Positions 39,751-48,247 of a stretch of DNA of 64,000 nt are shown piece by piece; positions within the stretch are counted from its first letter, which is position 1; every line of letters begins with the position of its first letter. Made by a program: the position numbers and the translations under genes. Source of the stretch: Streptomyces marokkonensis (GTDB lineage: Bacteria > Actinomycetota > Actinomycetes > Streptomycetales > Streptomycetaceae); assembly GCF_008312835.1 (NCBI RefSeq), contig NZ_VSKS01000005.1, positions 62,001 through 126,000 on the forward strand. The letters are read 5' to 3'. Below the pieces are notes generated by a model. That model saw only the letters and a program-made list of their open reading frames with translations, was not told where the DNA came from and did no database searches.

Positions 39751-40950
39751 CTACGTCGTGGGGAGGCGGGAGGCTTCCGCCGTGCGGGATATCGCCTTCG
39801 CTATGCGCCGCGCGTCCAGGGCCAGTTCGCGCAGGTTGCCGCTGATCGGGTTGGTGTAGCCGGTGAAGTGCAGGCCGGGGGCGCCCGGCGCGCTGCGGGG
39901 GCCGTGGGCCACGGGTCTGCCGCGTTCGTCCAGGACGCCGAGGTCACCGACCAGCGTCTCCAGGCCCCGCGCGTAGCCGGTGGCCGCGATGACCGCGTCC
40001 GGGGCGACGCGCTCGCCGTCGGCCAGGACGACCCGGCCCTCCTCGAACCCCTCCACGGCGGCCACGATCTCCACCGTCCCCTTGCGCACGGCGTCGATCA
40101 GGCCGACGTCCTGCACGGGGATGGCGCCCTCGCGCACCCGGCTGTAGAGACCGGAGTCGGGGCGGGGGAGACCCTGGGCGGACAGGTCGGGCAGGGCAAG
40201 CCGCGCCTGGACGCGGCACAGCCGGTCGACGAGGCCGACCGGAAGCCGCCGGACCAGGACGCCCGAGTACTGCGCCGGCCAGCCCGCGGTCGAGCGGCGC
40301 ACGATGTGCGGCGGGGTCCGCACCGCCAGCCGCACCCGGGAGGCGCCCCCCTCCACCAGGTCCACGGCGATCTCGGCGCCCGTGTTGCCGACGCCCACGA
40401 CGAGCACGTCCCGGCCGGCGTAGGGCTTCGGGTCGCGGTAGGCGCAGGCGTGCAGGAACTCGCGGGTGTAGGTGTCCCGCCCGGGCCAGTCGGGGACGCG
40501 CGGGGTGTGGTTGTAGCCCGTGGCGACGACGACCGCCGCCCCGGTCAGCTCCCGGCCGCCGGTGGCGTGCAGCAGCCAGCCCGTGCCGTCGGGGGTGCGT
40601 TCGACGCGGGAGACCTCGACACCGGTGACGATCTCCAGACGGTGGTGCTCGGCGTACTTCTCCAGGTACCGGACCACGTCGTCCCTGGCCGGCCACCGTC
40701 CGAACCGGCGCGGCATCGGCAGCCCGGGCAGGGCGGACAGCCGCCGGGTGGTGTGCAGGCGCAGCCGGTCGTAGTGGCGCCGCCAGGAGTCGCCCACGTG
40801 GCCGGACCGCTCCAGGACGACGGCCCGTATTCCCCGGGCACGCAGGGCGTAAGCGACGGAGAGTCCGCCCGGTCCGCCGCCGATGACGTAGACGGGGCGG
40901 TCCGCCGGGTTCGGCGCGGTGGGCTGCGCGGAGGGGGAGGAGTCGGCCAT
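39751..40950 (-). CDS. flavin-containing monooxygenase-like NAD(P)/FAD oxidoreductase
   Basis: This 399-aa flavoprotein has an FAD-binding GGGPGG in VYVIGGGPGGLSVAYALRAR, a second dinucleotide fold DVLVVGVGNTGAEIAVDLVE for NADPH, and the ATG motif AVIAATGYARGLE. The layout matches flavin monooxygenases of the YUCCA/CzcO type that oxygenate amines, sulfides or ketones. The ATG at 40950 is used. It is divergent from the GNAT gene. The substrate is not predictable. Confidence 0.88.
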   Translation of the reverse strand: MADSSPSAQPTAPNPADRPVYVIGGGPGGLSVAYALRARGIRAVVLERSGHVGDSWRRHYDRLRLHTTRRLSALPGLPMPRRFGRWPARDDVVRYLEKYAEHHRLEIVTGVEVSRVERTPDGTGWLLHATGGRELTGAAVVVATGYNHTPRVPDWPGRDTYTREFLHACAYRDPKPYAGRDVLVVGVGNTGAEIAVDLVEGGASRVRLAVRTPPHIVRRSTAGWPAQYSGVLVRRLPVGLVDRLCRVQARLALPDLSAQGLPRPDSGLYSRVREGAIPVQDVGLIDAVRKGTVEIVAAVEGFEEGRVVLADGERVAPDAVIAATGYARGLETLVGDLGVLDERGRPVAHGPRSAPGAPGLHFTGYTNPISGNLRELALDARRIAKAISRTAEASRLPTT

Positions 40951-41057
40951 GAGCGCGAGCGTAATCCCGCACCTGGTTGATGGGTCTCGGTCAAGACCGG
41001 AATTGGTTGCGGATTGATCACATCGTTCCACCGGTGCCGCGGGCTTGAATGGAACCC

Positions 41058-41684
41058 ATGGCCGACACACGCAAGCGCACCCGCTTCCGCCCGCTGCCCG
41101 AACTCCACGGCCACGGTCTGCACCTGCGCCCGTGGGACCCGGCGTCACCCGCCGACGTCGACGTGTGGCTGCGCGGCACGACCGATCCCGAGTTCCGGCG
41201 CTGGAACACCCCGCTCAGGCCGGTCACCGACCGGGCCGGTGCCCGGGAGGCACTGCGCGCACGGGCGGAACAGGCCGCCGACGGCGGTGCCGCCTCCTTC
41301 CGGATCGAGGACGCGGGCACCGGTACGGCGCTCGGTCACATCGGCGTCAACGAGATCCGCCCCGCGCTGCGCGTCGGCCGCGTCGGCTACTGGGTGCTCC
41401 CCGAGGCCCGCGGCCGGGGCGTGGCCACCCGGGCGCTGCTGCTCGCCGCGCGCTGGGCGTTCACCGGACTCGGCCTGCACCGGCTGGAGCTGGACCACGC
41501 CGTGGGGCACGAGGCGTCCTGCCGGGTGGCCGAGCGGTGCGGGTTCCGTTACGAGGGGACGATGCGCGGGGCGGCCTTCGCGGCGGACCGGCACGACGCC
41601 TTCCGCGACGCCCACCTGCACGCCCGTCTCGCCACCGACCCCGAACCGCGCGGTCCGGTGACTACGGCCAGAGCAACTCCCTGA
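41058..41684 (+). CDS. GNAT-family N-acetyltransferase, RimJ/RimL-like
   Basis: This protein of about 208 aa has the RimJ/RimL-type GNAT fold: LHLRPWDPASPADVDVWLRG, the acetyl-CoA loop LPEARGRGVATRALLLAARW, and LHRLELDHAVGHEASCRVAE followed by RCGFRYEGTMRG. It would acetylate an amino group of a protein or antibiotic-like substrate. Two ATG codons, 41049 and 41058, are possible; the second has GGAA at a suitable distance. The 3' end overlaps the converging PdxH-like gene by 23 bases. Confidence 0.88.
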   Translation: MADTRKRTRFRPLPELHGHGLHLRPWDPASPADVDVWLRGTTDPEFRRWNTPLRPVTDRAGAREALRARAEQAADGGAASFRIEDAGTGTALGHIGVNEIRPALRVGRVGYWVLPEARGRGVATRALLLAARWAFTGLGLHRLELDHAVGHEASCRVAERCGFRYEGTMRGAAFAADRHDAFRDAHLHARLATDPEPRGPVTTARATP

Positions 41685-42327
41685 CCCAGCCGCCGGCCGC
41701 CCGCCGGTAGCGCAGCCGTACGTGCCGCCGCCGGTCGTCGCCCTGGAAGAACTCCACCTCGTCCGGCCGCAGGCGGTACAGCGTCCAGGACGGCACCGGC
41801 GTCCCCGGCTCCCGGCGCGCCCGCTCCCAGGCCCCGTCCGAGGCCCGGGTCAGCTCCTCCACCGAGCCGAGGACCTCGCTCTGCCTGCCGGTCAGGGCGG
41901 CGGCCAGCGCCCCCGTGGAACGGGCGTGCAGATCCGCCTGCGCCTCCTCGGCCGTCGCGGTCCCGACGGGCCCGCGCACCCGCACCTGACGGCCCAGCAC
42001 GGGCCAGTAGAAGGCCAGCGCGGCATACGGGCGGCCGGCGAGCTGGCCGCCCTTGCGGCTGTGCGCGTGGGTCGCGAAGGACCAGCCGTCGTCGTCCGCG
42101 CCGTGCAGCGTCACGATCCGCACGTCCGGCAGGCCCTCGGCGTCCGCCGTGGCCAGCGACATGCTGTGCGGCTCCGCCTGTCCGGCCGCCGCCGCCTGAG
42201 CCAGCCACCGCGCGAACAGCGGCAGTGGCTCGGCGGGTGCGGCGTCCGGGTCGAGCGGTCGCAGGGCGGTGACCGCCGGGTCCCACACCCGCAGGGACCG
42301 CAGCAGCTCGTGGAGATCGGGTTCCAT
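41662..42327 (-). CDS. PdxH-like FMN-binding split-barrel oxidase
   Basis: This 221-aa protein is a paralogue of pyridoxamine 5'-phosphate oxidase. It shows SMSLATADAEGLPDVRIVTL, FATHAHSRKGGQLAGRPYAA, FYWPVLGRQVRVRGPVGTA and the C-terminal FFQGDDRRRHVRLRY. Compared with the pdxH at 13163, the C-terminal substrate motif ([11 protein letters not shown]) is altered to FQGDDRRRHVR. PLP synthesis is therefore less certain, and another pyridoxine-type or phenazine-type substrate is possible. Its stop region overlaps the GNAT gene on the other strand. Confidence 0.82.
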   Translation of the reverse strand: MEPDLHELLRSLRVWDPAVTALRPLDPDAAPAEPLPLFARWLAQAAAAGQAEPHSMSLATADAEGLPDVRIVTLHGADDDGWSFATHAHSRKGGQLAGRPYAALAFYWPVLGRQVRVRGPVGTATAEEAQADLHARSTGALAAALTGRQSEVLGSVEELTRASDGAWERARREPGTPVPSWTLYRLRPDEVEFFQGDDRRRHVRLRYRRAAGGWVRELLWP

Positions 42328-42354
42328 GCCCCGATTGTCGGGTGTCCGGCTCGC

Positions 42355-42780
42355 TCAGACCGAACCGAGGTCCGAGGAGACCCACCGTTCGGGCCGCATT
42401 CGCACGACGACCTGCTCACCGTGGGCCTTCCAGGCGAAGTCGACGTACCCCTCGACCTTGTCGGCCGGGAGGTAGCGGGCGGAGATCTCCCGCAGCAGTC
42501 CGATCGTCGCGGGGGCGGTGTCGACGACCGGGCCCTCGACGGAGACGTAGCGGATGGTGGGTTCGACGCGGTCCACCATGAGCGAGAACCGCCCCGCCGC
42601 CCCGATCAGCCGGTTCTTGCGCGAGTCGAGGCCGGTCATGATCCATACGTCGCCGCCGGGCGCGTACTGGTACCAGATCGGCACGGTGAGGGGGGCGCGG
42701 CCGTCCTCCGCGGCGACCGAGAGTGCGGCGACGTGGGGTTCGGCCAGGAACTGTTCACGCTCCGCGCGGGTCAGGGCCAT
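42355..42780 (-). CDS. PPOX-class F420-dependent/FMN split-barrel oxidoreductase
   Basis: This 141-aa protein of the pyridoxamine phosphate oxidase-like split-barrel fold has VAALSVAAEDGRAPLTVPIW, MTGLDSRKNRLIGAAGRFSL and VSVEGPVVDTAPATIGLLRE. Many actinobacterial members bind F420 or heme. The ATG at 42780 has AGGAGG nine bases upstream, an excellent site. It lies 27 bases upstream of the PdxH-like gene in the same direction and may be co-transcribed with it. The substrate is unknown. Confidence 0.83.
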   Translation of the reverse strand: MALTRAEREQFLAEPHVAALSVAAEDGRAPLTVPIWYQYAPGGDVWIMTGLDSRKNRLIGAAGRFSLMVDRVEPTIRYVSVEGPVVDTAPATIGLLREISARYLPADKVEGYVDFAWKAHGEQVVVRMRPERWVSSDLGSV

Positions 42781-42927
42781 GACGGTTTCCTCCTGCGGCT
42801 GCTGCGTCGGGTGCCCACGGCCGGGGCACTCCGGCGTGGGGTCGGACTCGAAGGGGGACAACGCCGACCGCACGGGGCCTTGTTCCTCCGTGAGGTCCAC
42901 CCTCGGGCACCGCTCCGTCCCACGCGA

Positions 42928-42961
42928 CAGGCGGCGGTCCACCGGGGTGGACCGCCGCCTG
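42928..42961. terminator. strong 16-bp hairpin
   Basis: CAGGCGGCGGTCCACC (42928-42943) and GGTGGACCGCCGCCTG (42946-42961) pair perfectly with two bases between the arms. It lies 46 bases after the stop of the minus-strand TetR gene and should end that transcript. Confidence 0.75.
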
Positions 42962-43006
42962 GCTGACAGGACTTGAAGATCGCGTGGGGGGTGTGCCGCC
43001 GGGCGG

Positions 43007-43654
43007 CTACTTCGTCGGCTTCCTGCCGGTGACCCCCAGGTGCACCAGCAGAGCCAGGTTGGGCTTGAGCTCCGCCTGCTTGACGCCCCAGGAGGAGAAA
43101 CCTTTCTGGTGCGACGCCACGGCCGCGAGCATGGCGACCAGGGCGCCCGCGACCGCGCCGGGATTCACGTCCTTGTCGATCCGCCCCTTGGACTGCAACT
43201 CGGCGACGGAGTCGGCCAGCGAGGTGTTCACCGCGTTCAGGACCTTCATGCGGATCTTGTAGAAGCGCTTGTCGCCCTCCGCCGCGCCGAGGTCCACGAC
43301 CCGCAGGATCGCGTCGTGCCGGCGCCAGAACTCCAGGAAGCCGTCGACGAGTTCCTGAGCCGTCTGCCAGCCGGCCCGCCCCGCCCAGGAGCGGCCCTCC
43401 ACCAGCGCGGTCAACCCTCCGCTCTCCGCCGCCATTTCCTCGGCCAGCTCCAGGACGGCGCCCTCGACGTCCGGGAAGTACTGGTAGAAGGTGGCCGGAG
43501 AAGTCCCCGCGCGGCGGGCGACGTCGATGACTTTGACATCCCGGTAGGGCGAGGAGCTGAGCATCTCGCTGAGGCAGTCGAGCAGCTTCTGCCGGGTCGC
43601 CTGCCCACGCCGGCCGGCCACGCGGCCGTCGACGGTACGCACTTGTCCTGTCAT
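43007..43654 (-). CDS. TetR-family regulator
   Basis: This 215-aa TetR protein has the helix-turn-helix RQKLLDCLSEMLSSSPYRDV followed by KVIDVARRAGTSPATFYQYF. The C-terminal domain has the aromatic-rich AQELVDGFLEFWRRHDAILR. It is divergent from the VOC protein gene with a 122-base gap, so it may control that gene or itself. The ATG at 43654 lacks a strong ribosome binding site. The hairpin at 42928-42961 follows. Confidence 0.88.
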   Translation of the reverse strand: MTGQVRTVDGRVAGRRGQATRQKLLDCLSEMLSSSPYRDVKVIDVARRAGTSPATFYQYFPDVEGAVLELAEEMAAESGGLTALVEGRSWAGRAGWQTAQELVDGFLEFWRRHDAILRVVDLGAAEGDKRFYKIRMKVLNAVNTSLADSVAELQSKGRIDKDVNPGAVAGALVAMLAAVASHQKGFSSWGVKQAELKPNLALLVHLGVTGRKPTK

Positions 43655-43776
43655 GCCGTCAGCTTACCGACGGGTGATCCGAGCGCGATTCGGCCGACTG
43701 CAAATGGGGTGGTCGGGTGCCCGGACGCTGGTGTGCCTGGTCTGCGCGGTGCGGGCCGCGCCGTTAGTTTGGCGGC

Positions 43777-44499
43777 ATGGCCGAAAACAGGGCATCGGAG
43801 TACACGGAGGGCACCCCGTGCTGGGTGGACGCGCAGCTTCCCGACGTGGAGGCGGGCAAGCGGTTCTACGGTGAGCTCTTCGGGTGGACCTTCGAGGACC
43901 AGCCCCAGGGGACCGTCCGGGCGCTGAAGGACGGGGAACCCGTCGCCTCCCTCGACCACAAGCCGGACGGCCGGCTGCCGACCGTGTGGACGGTGTCCTT
44001 CGCCACCCCGGACGCCGGGGCGCTGTGCGCGCGGATCCGCGCGGGCGGCGGGCAGGTCGTCTCCCCGCCGCTGCCCTTCGGCGACCTGGGCTCCACCGCG
44101 CTCGTCACCGATCCCGAGGGCGCCGTGTTCGCCCTCTGGCAGGGAGCGCGGACCCCCGGCTTCGGCCGCCGTCACGAGCCGGGCACCTTCGCCTGGGTGC
44201 AGCTCTACACGCGGGACACCGAGGCGGCGAACACCTTCTACGGCGACCTCTTCCACGACGCCCTGTTCGGTCCGGACGCCGACCCCGACTTCGGCCGCGC
44301 GCCGGTCACCGACGTCTTCGCCGCCGAGATGCCGCCCCACTTCCTCGTCCACTTCGCCGTGGAGGACCTGCCGGCCGGTCTGGCGCGGGTCGCCCGGCTC
44401 GGCGGCCGGGTCCAGGTCCCGGCCTTCGACGCGTCCTACGGCACGGTCGCCGTGGTCACCGACGATCAGGGGGCGTCCTTCGCGCTGCTGCGCCGCTGA
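43777..44499 (+). CDS. tandem-domain VOC (glyoxalase/dioxygenase-fold) protein
   Basis: This 240-aa protein has two consecutive vicinal-oxygen-chelate domains, TPCWVDAQLPDVEAGKRFYG at the start of the first and TFAWVQLYTRDTEAANTFYG at the start of the second. It resembles streptomycete hydroxylase-like or daunorubicin-resistance-like VOC proteins that bind metal or sequester compounds. Both domains end in the usual VTD(P/D)xGAxFAL strand (LVTDPEGAVFALW and VVTDDQGASFALL). It is divergent from the TetR gene. The substrate is unknown. Confidence 0.87.
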   Translation: MAENRASEYTEGTPCWVDAQLPDVEAGKRFYGELFGWTFEDQPQGTVRALKDGEPVASLDHKPDGRLPTVWTVSFATPDAGALCARIRAGGGQVVSPPLPFGDLGSTALVTDPEGAVFALWQGARTPGFGRRHEPGTFAWVQLYTRDTEAANTFYGDLFHDALFGPDADPDFGRAPVTDVFAAEMPPHFLVHFAVEDLPAGLARVARLGGRVQVPAFDASYGTVAVVTDDQGASFALLRR

Positions 44500-44679
44500 T
44501 CCGTTTCCGCCCCCCATGTCATATGTAAACCTGGACACCCGATTTGTCGGCCGGTTCGCAACCGGGGGCCCGGACAGGAAGAATCGGGGTGCGTGCCGCC
44601 ACGGCGGTGCGGTGGTGAGACGCTGCACTACGGTCGCGCACAGGTGGTGGCGCGACTCGTACGGGGAGGTGGCAGGCAA

Positions 44680-47067
44680 GTGGTGGATCAGCTGACGCAG
44701 CACGATCCGCGGCGTATCGGGCCGTTCGAGGTGCTGGGACGGCTGGGAGCCGGCGGCATGGGGCTGGTCTATCTCGCGCGCTCGGCGTCCGGCCGGCGGG
44801 TGGCGATCAAGACGGTCAGGACCGAACTGGCCGAGGACCAGCTGTTCCGCGTCCGCTTCACGCGCGAGGTGGAGGCGGCCCGCGCGGTCTCCGGCTTCTA
44901 CACCGCGGCCGTCGTGGACGCCGATCCGCGCGCCGCCGTGCCGTGGCTGGCCACCGCGTACGTCCCCGCGCCCTCCCTCGAGGAGATAGTGAACGAGTGC
45001 GGGCCGCTCCCGGCCCAGGCGGTGCGCTGGCTCGCGGCGGGCGTCGCGGAGGCGCTCCAGTCGATCCACGGCGCCGGACTCGTCCACCGCGACCTCAAGC
45101 CCTCCAACGTCCTCGTGGTCGAGGACGGCCCCCGGGTGATCGACTTCGGTATCGCCTCCGGCGTCTCGAACACCCGCCTGACGATGACGAACGTCGCCGT
45201 CGGCACCCCCGCCTACATGTCCCCGGAGCAGGCCAAGGACTCGCGCAGCGTCACCGGCGCCAGCGACGTCTTCTCGCTGGGCTCGATGCTGGTCTTCGCC
45301 GCCACCGGCCACCCGCCCTTCCACGGCGCCAACCCCGTGGAGACCGTGTTCATGCTGCTCCGCGAGGGCCCGGACCTCGACGGCCTCCCGGACGAACTGC
45401 GCCCGCTCATCGAGGCCTGCATGCAGATGGAGGCCACGGCCCGGCCCAACCCCGCCGACCTCCAGGCCCAGCTCGCCCCGCACCTCTTCGGCTCCGGAAC
45501 CGACGACAGCGGTACGGCGTCGGCGTGGCTGCCCGAGCGGGCGGTGAGCCTGATCGAGACGCGCCGCGGCGGCCGTCCGGCGGCCAAGCCGGCGCACGGG
45601 GCCGGCCGCAGCGCCGGCGGCGCCCGTCCGCACGTGCCGCCCCCGCCCCCGCACGACCCGGTCGTCCCGCCACCCCCGTCCCGGCCGGCCCCGGTGGGCG
45701 CGCCCGCGGGCGCGTCCGTGGCGGCCCCCGCGGTCGCGCCCGACACCGGCCCCGTACGGCTGGCGGGCGCGGCGGTCCCCATCGGTCCCGGCCCGCGCGT
45801 CGCCGACACGCGCGCGGCCGCCGTCAGGGCGCCCGGGCCGGAGGCCGCCCTGGCCGCCACCTGGTCCAAGCCCCGCCCCGGCGTCAACGGCGCCGACCCG
45901 GCCGTACCGGCACCCGCCGCGCCCCCCGAGCACCCCAGCGGCTGGCGTCCGTGGCGCTTCCGGATGTCCAACGACGTCTGGGGCACCCCGGCCGTCGACG
46001 GCGACCTCGTCTACGTCACCTCCTTCGAGGTGCACGCCCTCGACGTCGCCACCGGCCGGCGCCGCTTCAAGACCCGGGACGTCGCCTGGTCGATGGCGGT
46101 CGCCGACGGCCGTATCCACGCCTCCGACGGACCCACCCTGTTCGCCCTCGACGCCCGTGAGGGCGGCGACCTGTGGCGGCTGTCCACGGACGCCTGGGTG
46201 TACTCGCTCAAGGCCGACCGCGGCACCGTCGTCACCGGCACGCGCGGCGGCGGCGTCCAGGCGTGGGAGGCGTCCACAGGCCAGAAGCTGTGGGAGGTCA
46301 CCGGCTGCCAGACCGACTTCGAGTCCCCGGAGGCCGGACCGTCCGTCCACGACGGCACCGTCTACGTCTGGCAGGACGCCCGCCTGCGCGCCCTGGACGC
46401 GCGTACCGGCGACGAGCGCTGGGCGTACCCGATCGGCGACGCGGCCTCCTGCGGCGGCGTCCCGGTCCGGCTCACCCACGCCCCCGACGGCTACCTCTAC
46501 GTCTCCGCCGGCACCCGCGTCCTCGCCCTGGAGGTCACCTCCGGACACGTCCGCTGGCACTTCGAGGCCCCTGCGGTCTTCCTGTGCCCGCCGGCCTTCG
46601 TGCCGGGCCCGGCGGTGACCGGCGGCGGCGTGTACCTCGCCGACTACCTCGGCACGGTCTACGCCCTCGACGCCACCGACGGCCGCGACCGCTGGCGCAT
46701 CGCCACCGAGTCCCGCGCCTCGGCCGAACCGGTCCTGGTCGCCGCCGGCCACGTCCACGTGGGCAGCGGCAAGGGGCTGTACACCCTGGACGCGGTGACG
46801 GGCACGCCCAAGTGGCGCTTCCAGTCCGGTGGCGAGATCGTCGGCGCCCCCGCGGTCGCCGAGGGCCGTATCCACTTCGGCTCCAGCGACCACCTGCTGT
46901 ACACCCTGAAGGCCGACGACGGCCGCCTGCGGTGGAAGCTGGCGACCGGCGGCGAGATCACCGGCTCCCCGGTGGTCCGGGACGGCGTGGTGTACGCGTG
47001 CAGCAAGGACCGCTGCGTGTACGCGCTGGACGCGGAGAAGGGGACGGGCACGGCGCGCACGACGTGA
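44680..47067 (+). CDS. afsK: serine/threonine protein kinase AfsK
   Basis: This 795-aa protein has an N-terminal Hanks-type kinase domain (LGAGGMG loop, catalytic lysine K44 in [12 protein letters not shown] with D138, DFG at 155-157), a Pro-rich linker, and a C-terminal PQQ/WD-like beta-propeller (repeats such as [14 protein letters not shown] and [14 protein letters not shown]). The activation loop [20 protein letters not shown] places a threonine at residue 168, the known autophosphorylation site of S. coelicolor AfsK. AfsK phosphorylates AfsR to switch on afsS and antibiotic production. The start is GTG at 44680 or the adjacent GTG at 44683. afsS and afsR follow within 4.2 kb on the other strand. 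Confidence 0.96.
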   Translation: MVDQLTQHDPRRIGPFEVLGRLGAGGMGLVYLARSASGRRVAIKTVRTELAEDQLFRVRFTREVEAARAVSGFYTAAVVDADPRAAVPWLATAYVPAPSLEEIVNECGPLPAQAVRWLAAGVAEALQSIHGAGLVHRDLKPSNVLVVEDGPRVIDFGIASGVSNTRLTMTNVAVGTPAYMSPEQAKDSRSVTGASDVFSLGSMLVFAATGHPPFHGANPVETVFMLLREGPDLDGLPDELRPLIEACMQMEATARPNPADLQAQLAPHLFGSGTDDSGTASAWLPERAVSLIETRRGGRPAAKPAHGAGRSAGGARPHVPPPPPHDPVVPPPPSRPAPVGAPAGASVAAPAVAPDTGPVRLAGAAVPIGPGPRVADTRAAAVRAPGPEAALAATWSKPRPGVNGADPAVPAPAAPPEHPSGWRPWRFRMSNDVWGTPAVDGDLVYVTSFEVHALDVATGRRRFKTRDVAWSMAVADGRIHASDGPTLFALDAREGGDLWRLSTDAWVYSLKADRGTVVTGTRGGGVQAWEASTGQKLWEVTGCQTDFESPEAGPSVHDGTVYVWQDARLRALDARTGDERWAYPIGDAASCGGVPVRLTHAPDGYLYVSAGTRVLALEVTSGHVRWHFEAPAVFLCPPAFVPGPAVTGGGVYLADYLGTVYALDATDGRDRWRIATESRASAEPVLVAAGHVHVGSGKGLYTLDAVTGTPKWRFQSGGEIVGAPAVAEGRIHFGSSDHLLYTLKADDGRLRWKLATGGEITGSPVVRDGVVYACSKDRCVYALDAEKGTGTARTT

Positions 47068-47237
47068 GCGCGGTCCGGGACGGCCGTCGTGCCGGTCGCA
47101 CGGAAGGGGCGTCGGACGGCGGCCGCCGCTGCGGGGAGCGGCCCGATCGCCACTCCCACCGCAGACGCTACGCCGGGTGCGCGACGGTCGCCAGGCAGTG
47201 ACATGCCCGTGACACGGGGATCGCTAGCCTGACGGAC

Positions 47238-47768
47238 ATGACTTCCCGGGGGAACACACTCAAACTCACAGCGGTCTCGGCCCTCGTCGTGCTCACCCTC
47301 ACCGGGTTCTCGACCGGCCGCGGCCACGGCGGTAACAGCGGCGACGGGGGAGGGGGCGGCTGCAGCAGCTCCGACCAGAACCACGACTCGTCGGGCACGG
47401 GCGGCTCCCACCGCGACTACGACGATGACGACGACTACGGTGACACGGGCGCCGGCAGCGGCGGTTCCTCCAGCGGCACGAGCGCGTCCTCGTCCCTCCA
47501 GGACGCCACGGTGGAGCTGCTGACCTGCGCCTCGAAGAAGACGCCGTACGCCACCGTCGAGGTCACCAACCCCAACACCGTCGCCGGCACCTTCACGGTC
47601 ACGGTGACCTTCGAGAACGGCACCGGCGGCATGCTCGCCTCCCGCACGCAGACCGTCGACGTCCCCGCGGGCGACACGGCGACGGCCCGGGTGGACGCCG
47701 GTGACGGCGCGGATGTGACCCGCGTCGCCGAGTGCGACCCGGACCCGTACGCCCCGGCGGCCCGCTGA
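47238..47768 (+). CDS. secreted Gly/Asp-rich protein
   Basis: This 176-aa exported protein has a signal peptide around LTAVSALVVLTLTGFSTG, a low-complexity Gly/Ser/Asp stretch (residues about 30-85, including YDDDDDYGD) and a small C-terminal beta domain (VELLTCASKKTPYATVEVTN). Two cysteines in that domain (LLTCASK and AECDPDP) could form a disulfide. It lies between afsK and afsS. Its role in the Afs system, if any, is unknown. Confidence 0.75.
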   Translation: MTSRGNTLKLTAVSALVVLTLTGFSTGRGHGGNSGDGGGGGCSSSDQNHDSSGTGGSHRDYDDDDDYGDTGAGSGGSSSGTSASSSLQDATVELLTCASKKTPYATVEVTNPNTVAGTFTVTVTFENGTGGMLASRTQTVDVPAGDTATARVDAGDGADVTRVAECDPDPYAPAAR

Positions 47769-47784
47769 CCCTTTCGGACACACG

Positions 47785-47823
47785 TCGGCCGCGACGGCTC
47801 CCCCTCCGCGCCGCCGCGGCCGA
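47785..47823. terminator. terminator between the secreted protein gene and afsS
   Basis: TCGGCCGCG (47785-47793) pairs with CGCGGCCGA (47815-47823), and flanking ACACG/CGTGT bases extend the stem. It lies between converging stop codons and probably serves both genes. Confidence 0.55.
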
Positions 47824-47843
47824 TCCCCGTGTGGAAGGAAGGT

Positions 47844-48035
47844 CTACTTGCCGTCCCGGTCCAGGTCCAGGGCGGGCGGGGCGGGCATGCTGTTGTCCAG
47901 CGTGGTGATGGCCTCACCCGTGGCGGGCCCGCTCGGCATGCTGTTGTCCTGCGTGGTGGCGCCCCCGTCCTTCGGCGGCGCGGGCATGCTGTTGTCCTGC
48001 GTGGTGGCGTCCGCGTCCTTGTTGATGTCGCTCAT
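47844..48035 (-). CDS. afsS: AfsS, small activator of antibiotic biosynthesis
   Basis: This 63-aa protein contains three copies of the AfsS repeat: TTQDNSMPAPP, TTQDNSMPSGP and TTLDNSMPAPP, ending LDLDRDGK. In S. coelicolor, afsS is the direct target of phosphorylated AfsR and its product raises actinorhodin and undecylprodigiosin production by an unclear mechanism. AGAGGAAG lies ahead of the ATG. The promoter region towards afsR carries a direct repeat at 48197-48218 that fits AfsR/PhoP binding. The short length equals the known protein. Confidence 0.95.
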   Translation of the reverse strand: MSDINKDADATTQDNSMPAPPKDGGATTQDNSMPSGPATGEAITTLDNSMPAPPALDLDRDGK

Positions 48036-48196
48036 CGAGTTGACTTCCTCTGGGTCGTGGCGAGTCGGGAACGCCCGTCCGGAAGCTCCCCCGAGGACCG
48101 CCGGACGGGCGTTCGGAGCCGCAGATTAACCGGTCCGGCTCCTGTGGGACCGCCTGCCCCCCGACGCGACGGTCCGACTGCTTCGAGAGTGCCGGG

Positions 48197-48218
48197 CACC
48201 GATAAACGAATGCTGAAC
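48197..48218 (-). promoter_or_regulatory. AfsR/PhoP-type direct repeat in the afsS promoter
   Basis: On the minus strand GTTCAGCATTC (48208-48218) is followed directly by GTTTATCGGTG (48197-48207), two 11-base units as in PHO boxes and AfsR sites. In S. coelicolor, AfsR and PhoP compete at the afsS promoter. The site lies about 160 bases before the afsS start codon. Confidence 0.6.
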
Positions 48219-48247
48219 GCCGGCTGCCACGCGGGCGGCGGCGGCGC

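Noticed and set aside
43651-46893. A 1080-codon minus-strand frame opposite afsK
   Set aside because: It has low-complexity composition typical of antisense shadows, while afsK and the VOC gene on the plus strand match known families throughout.
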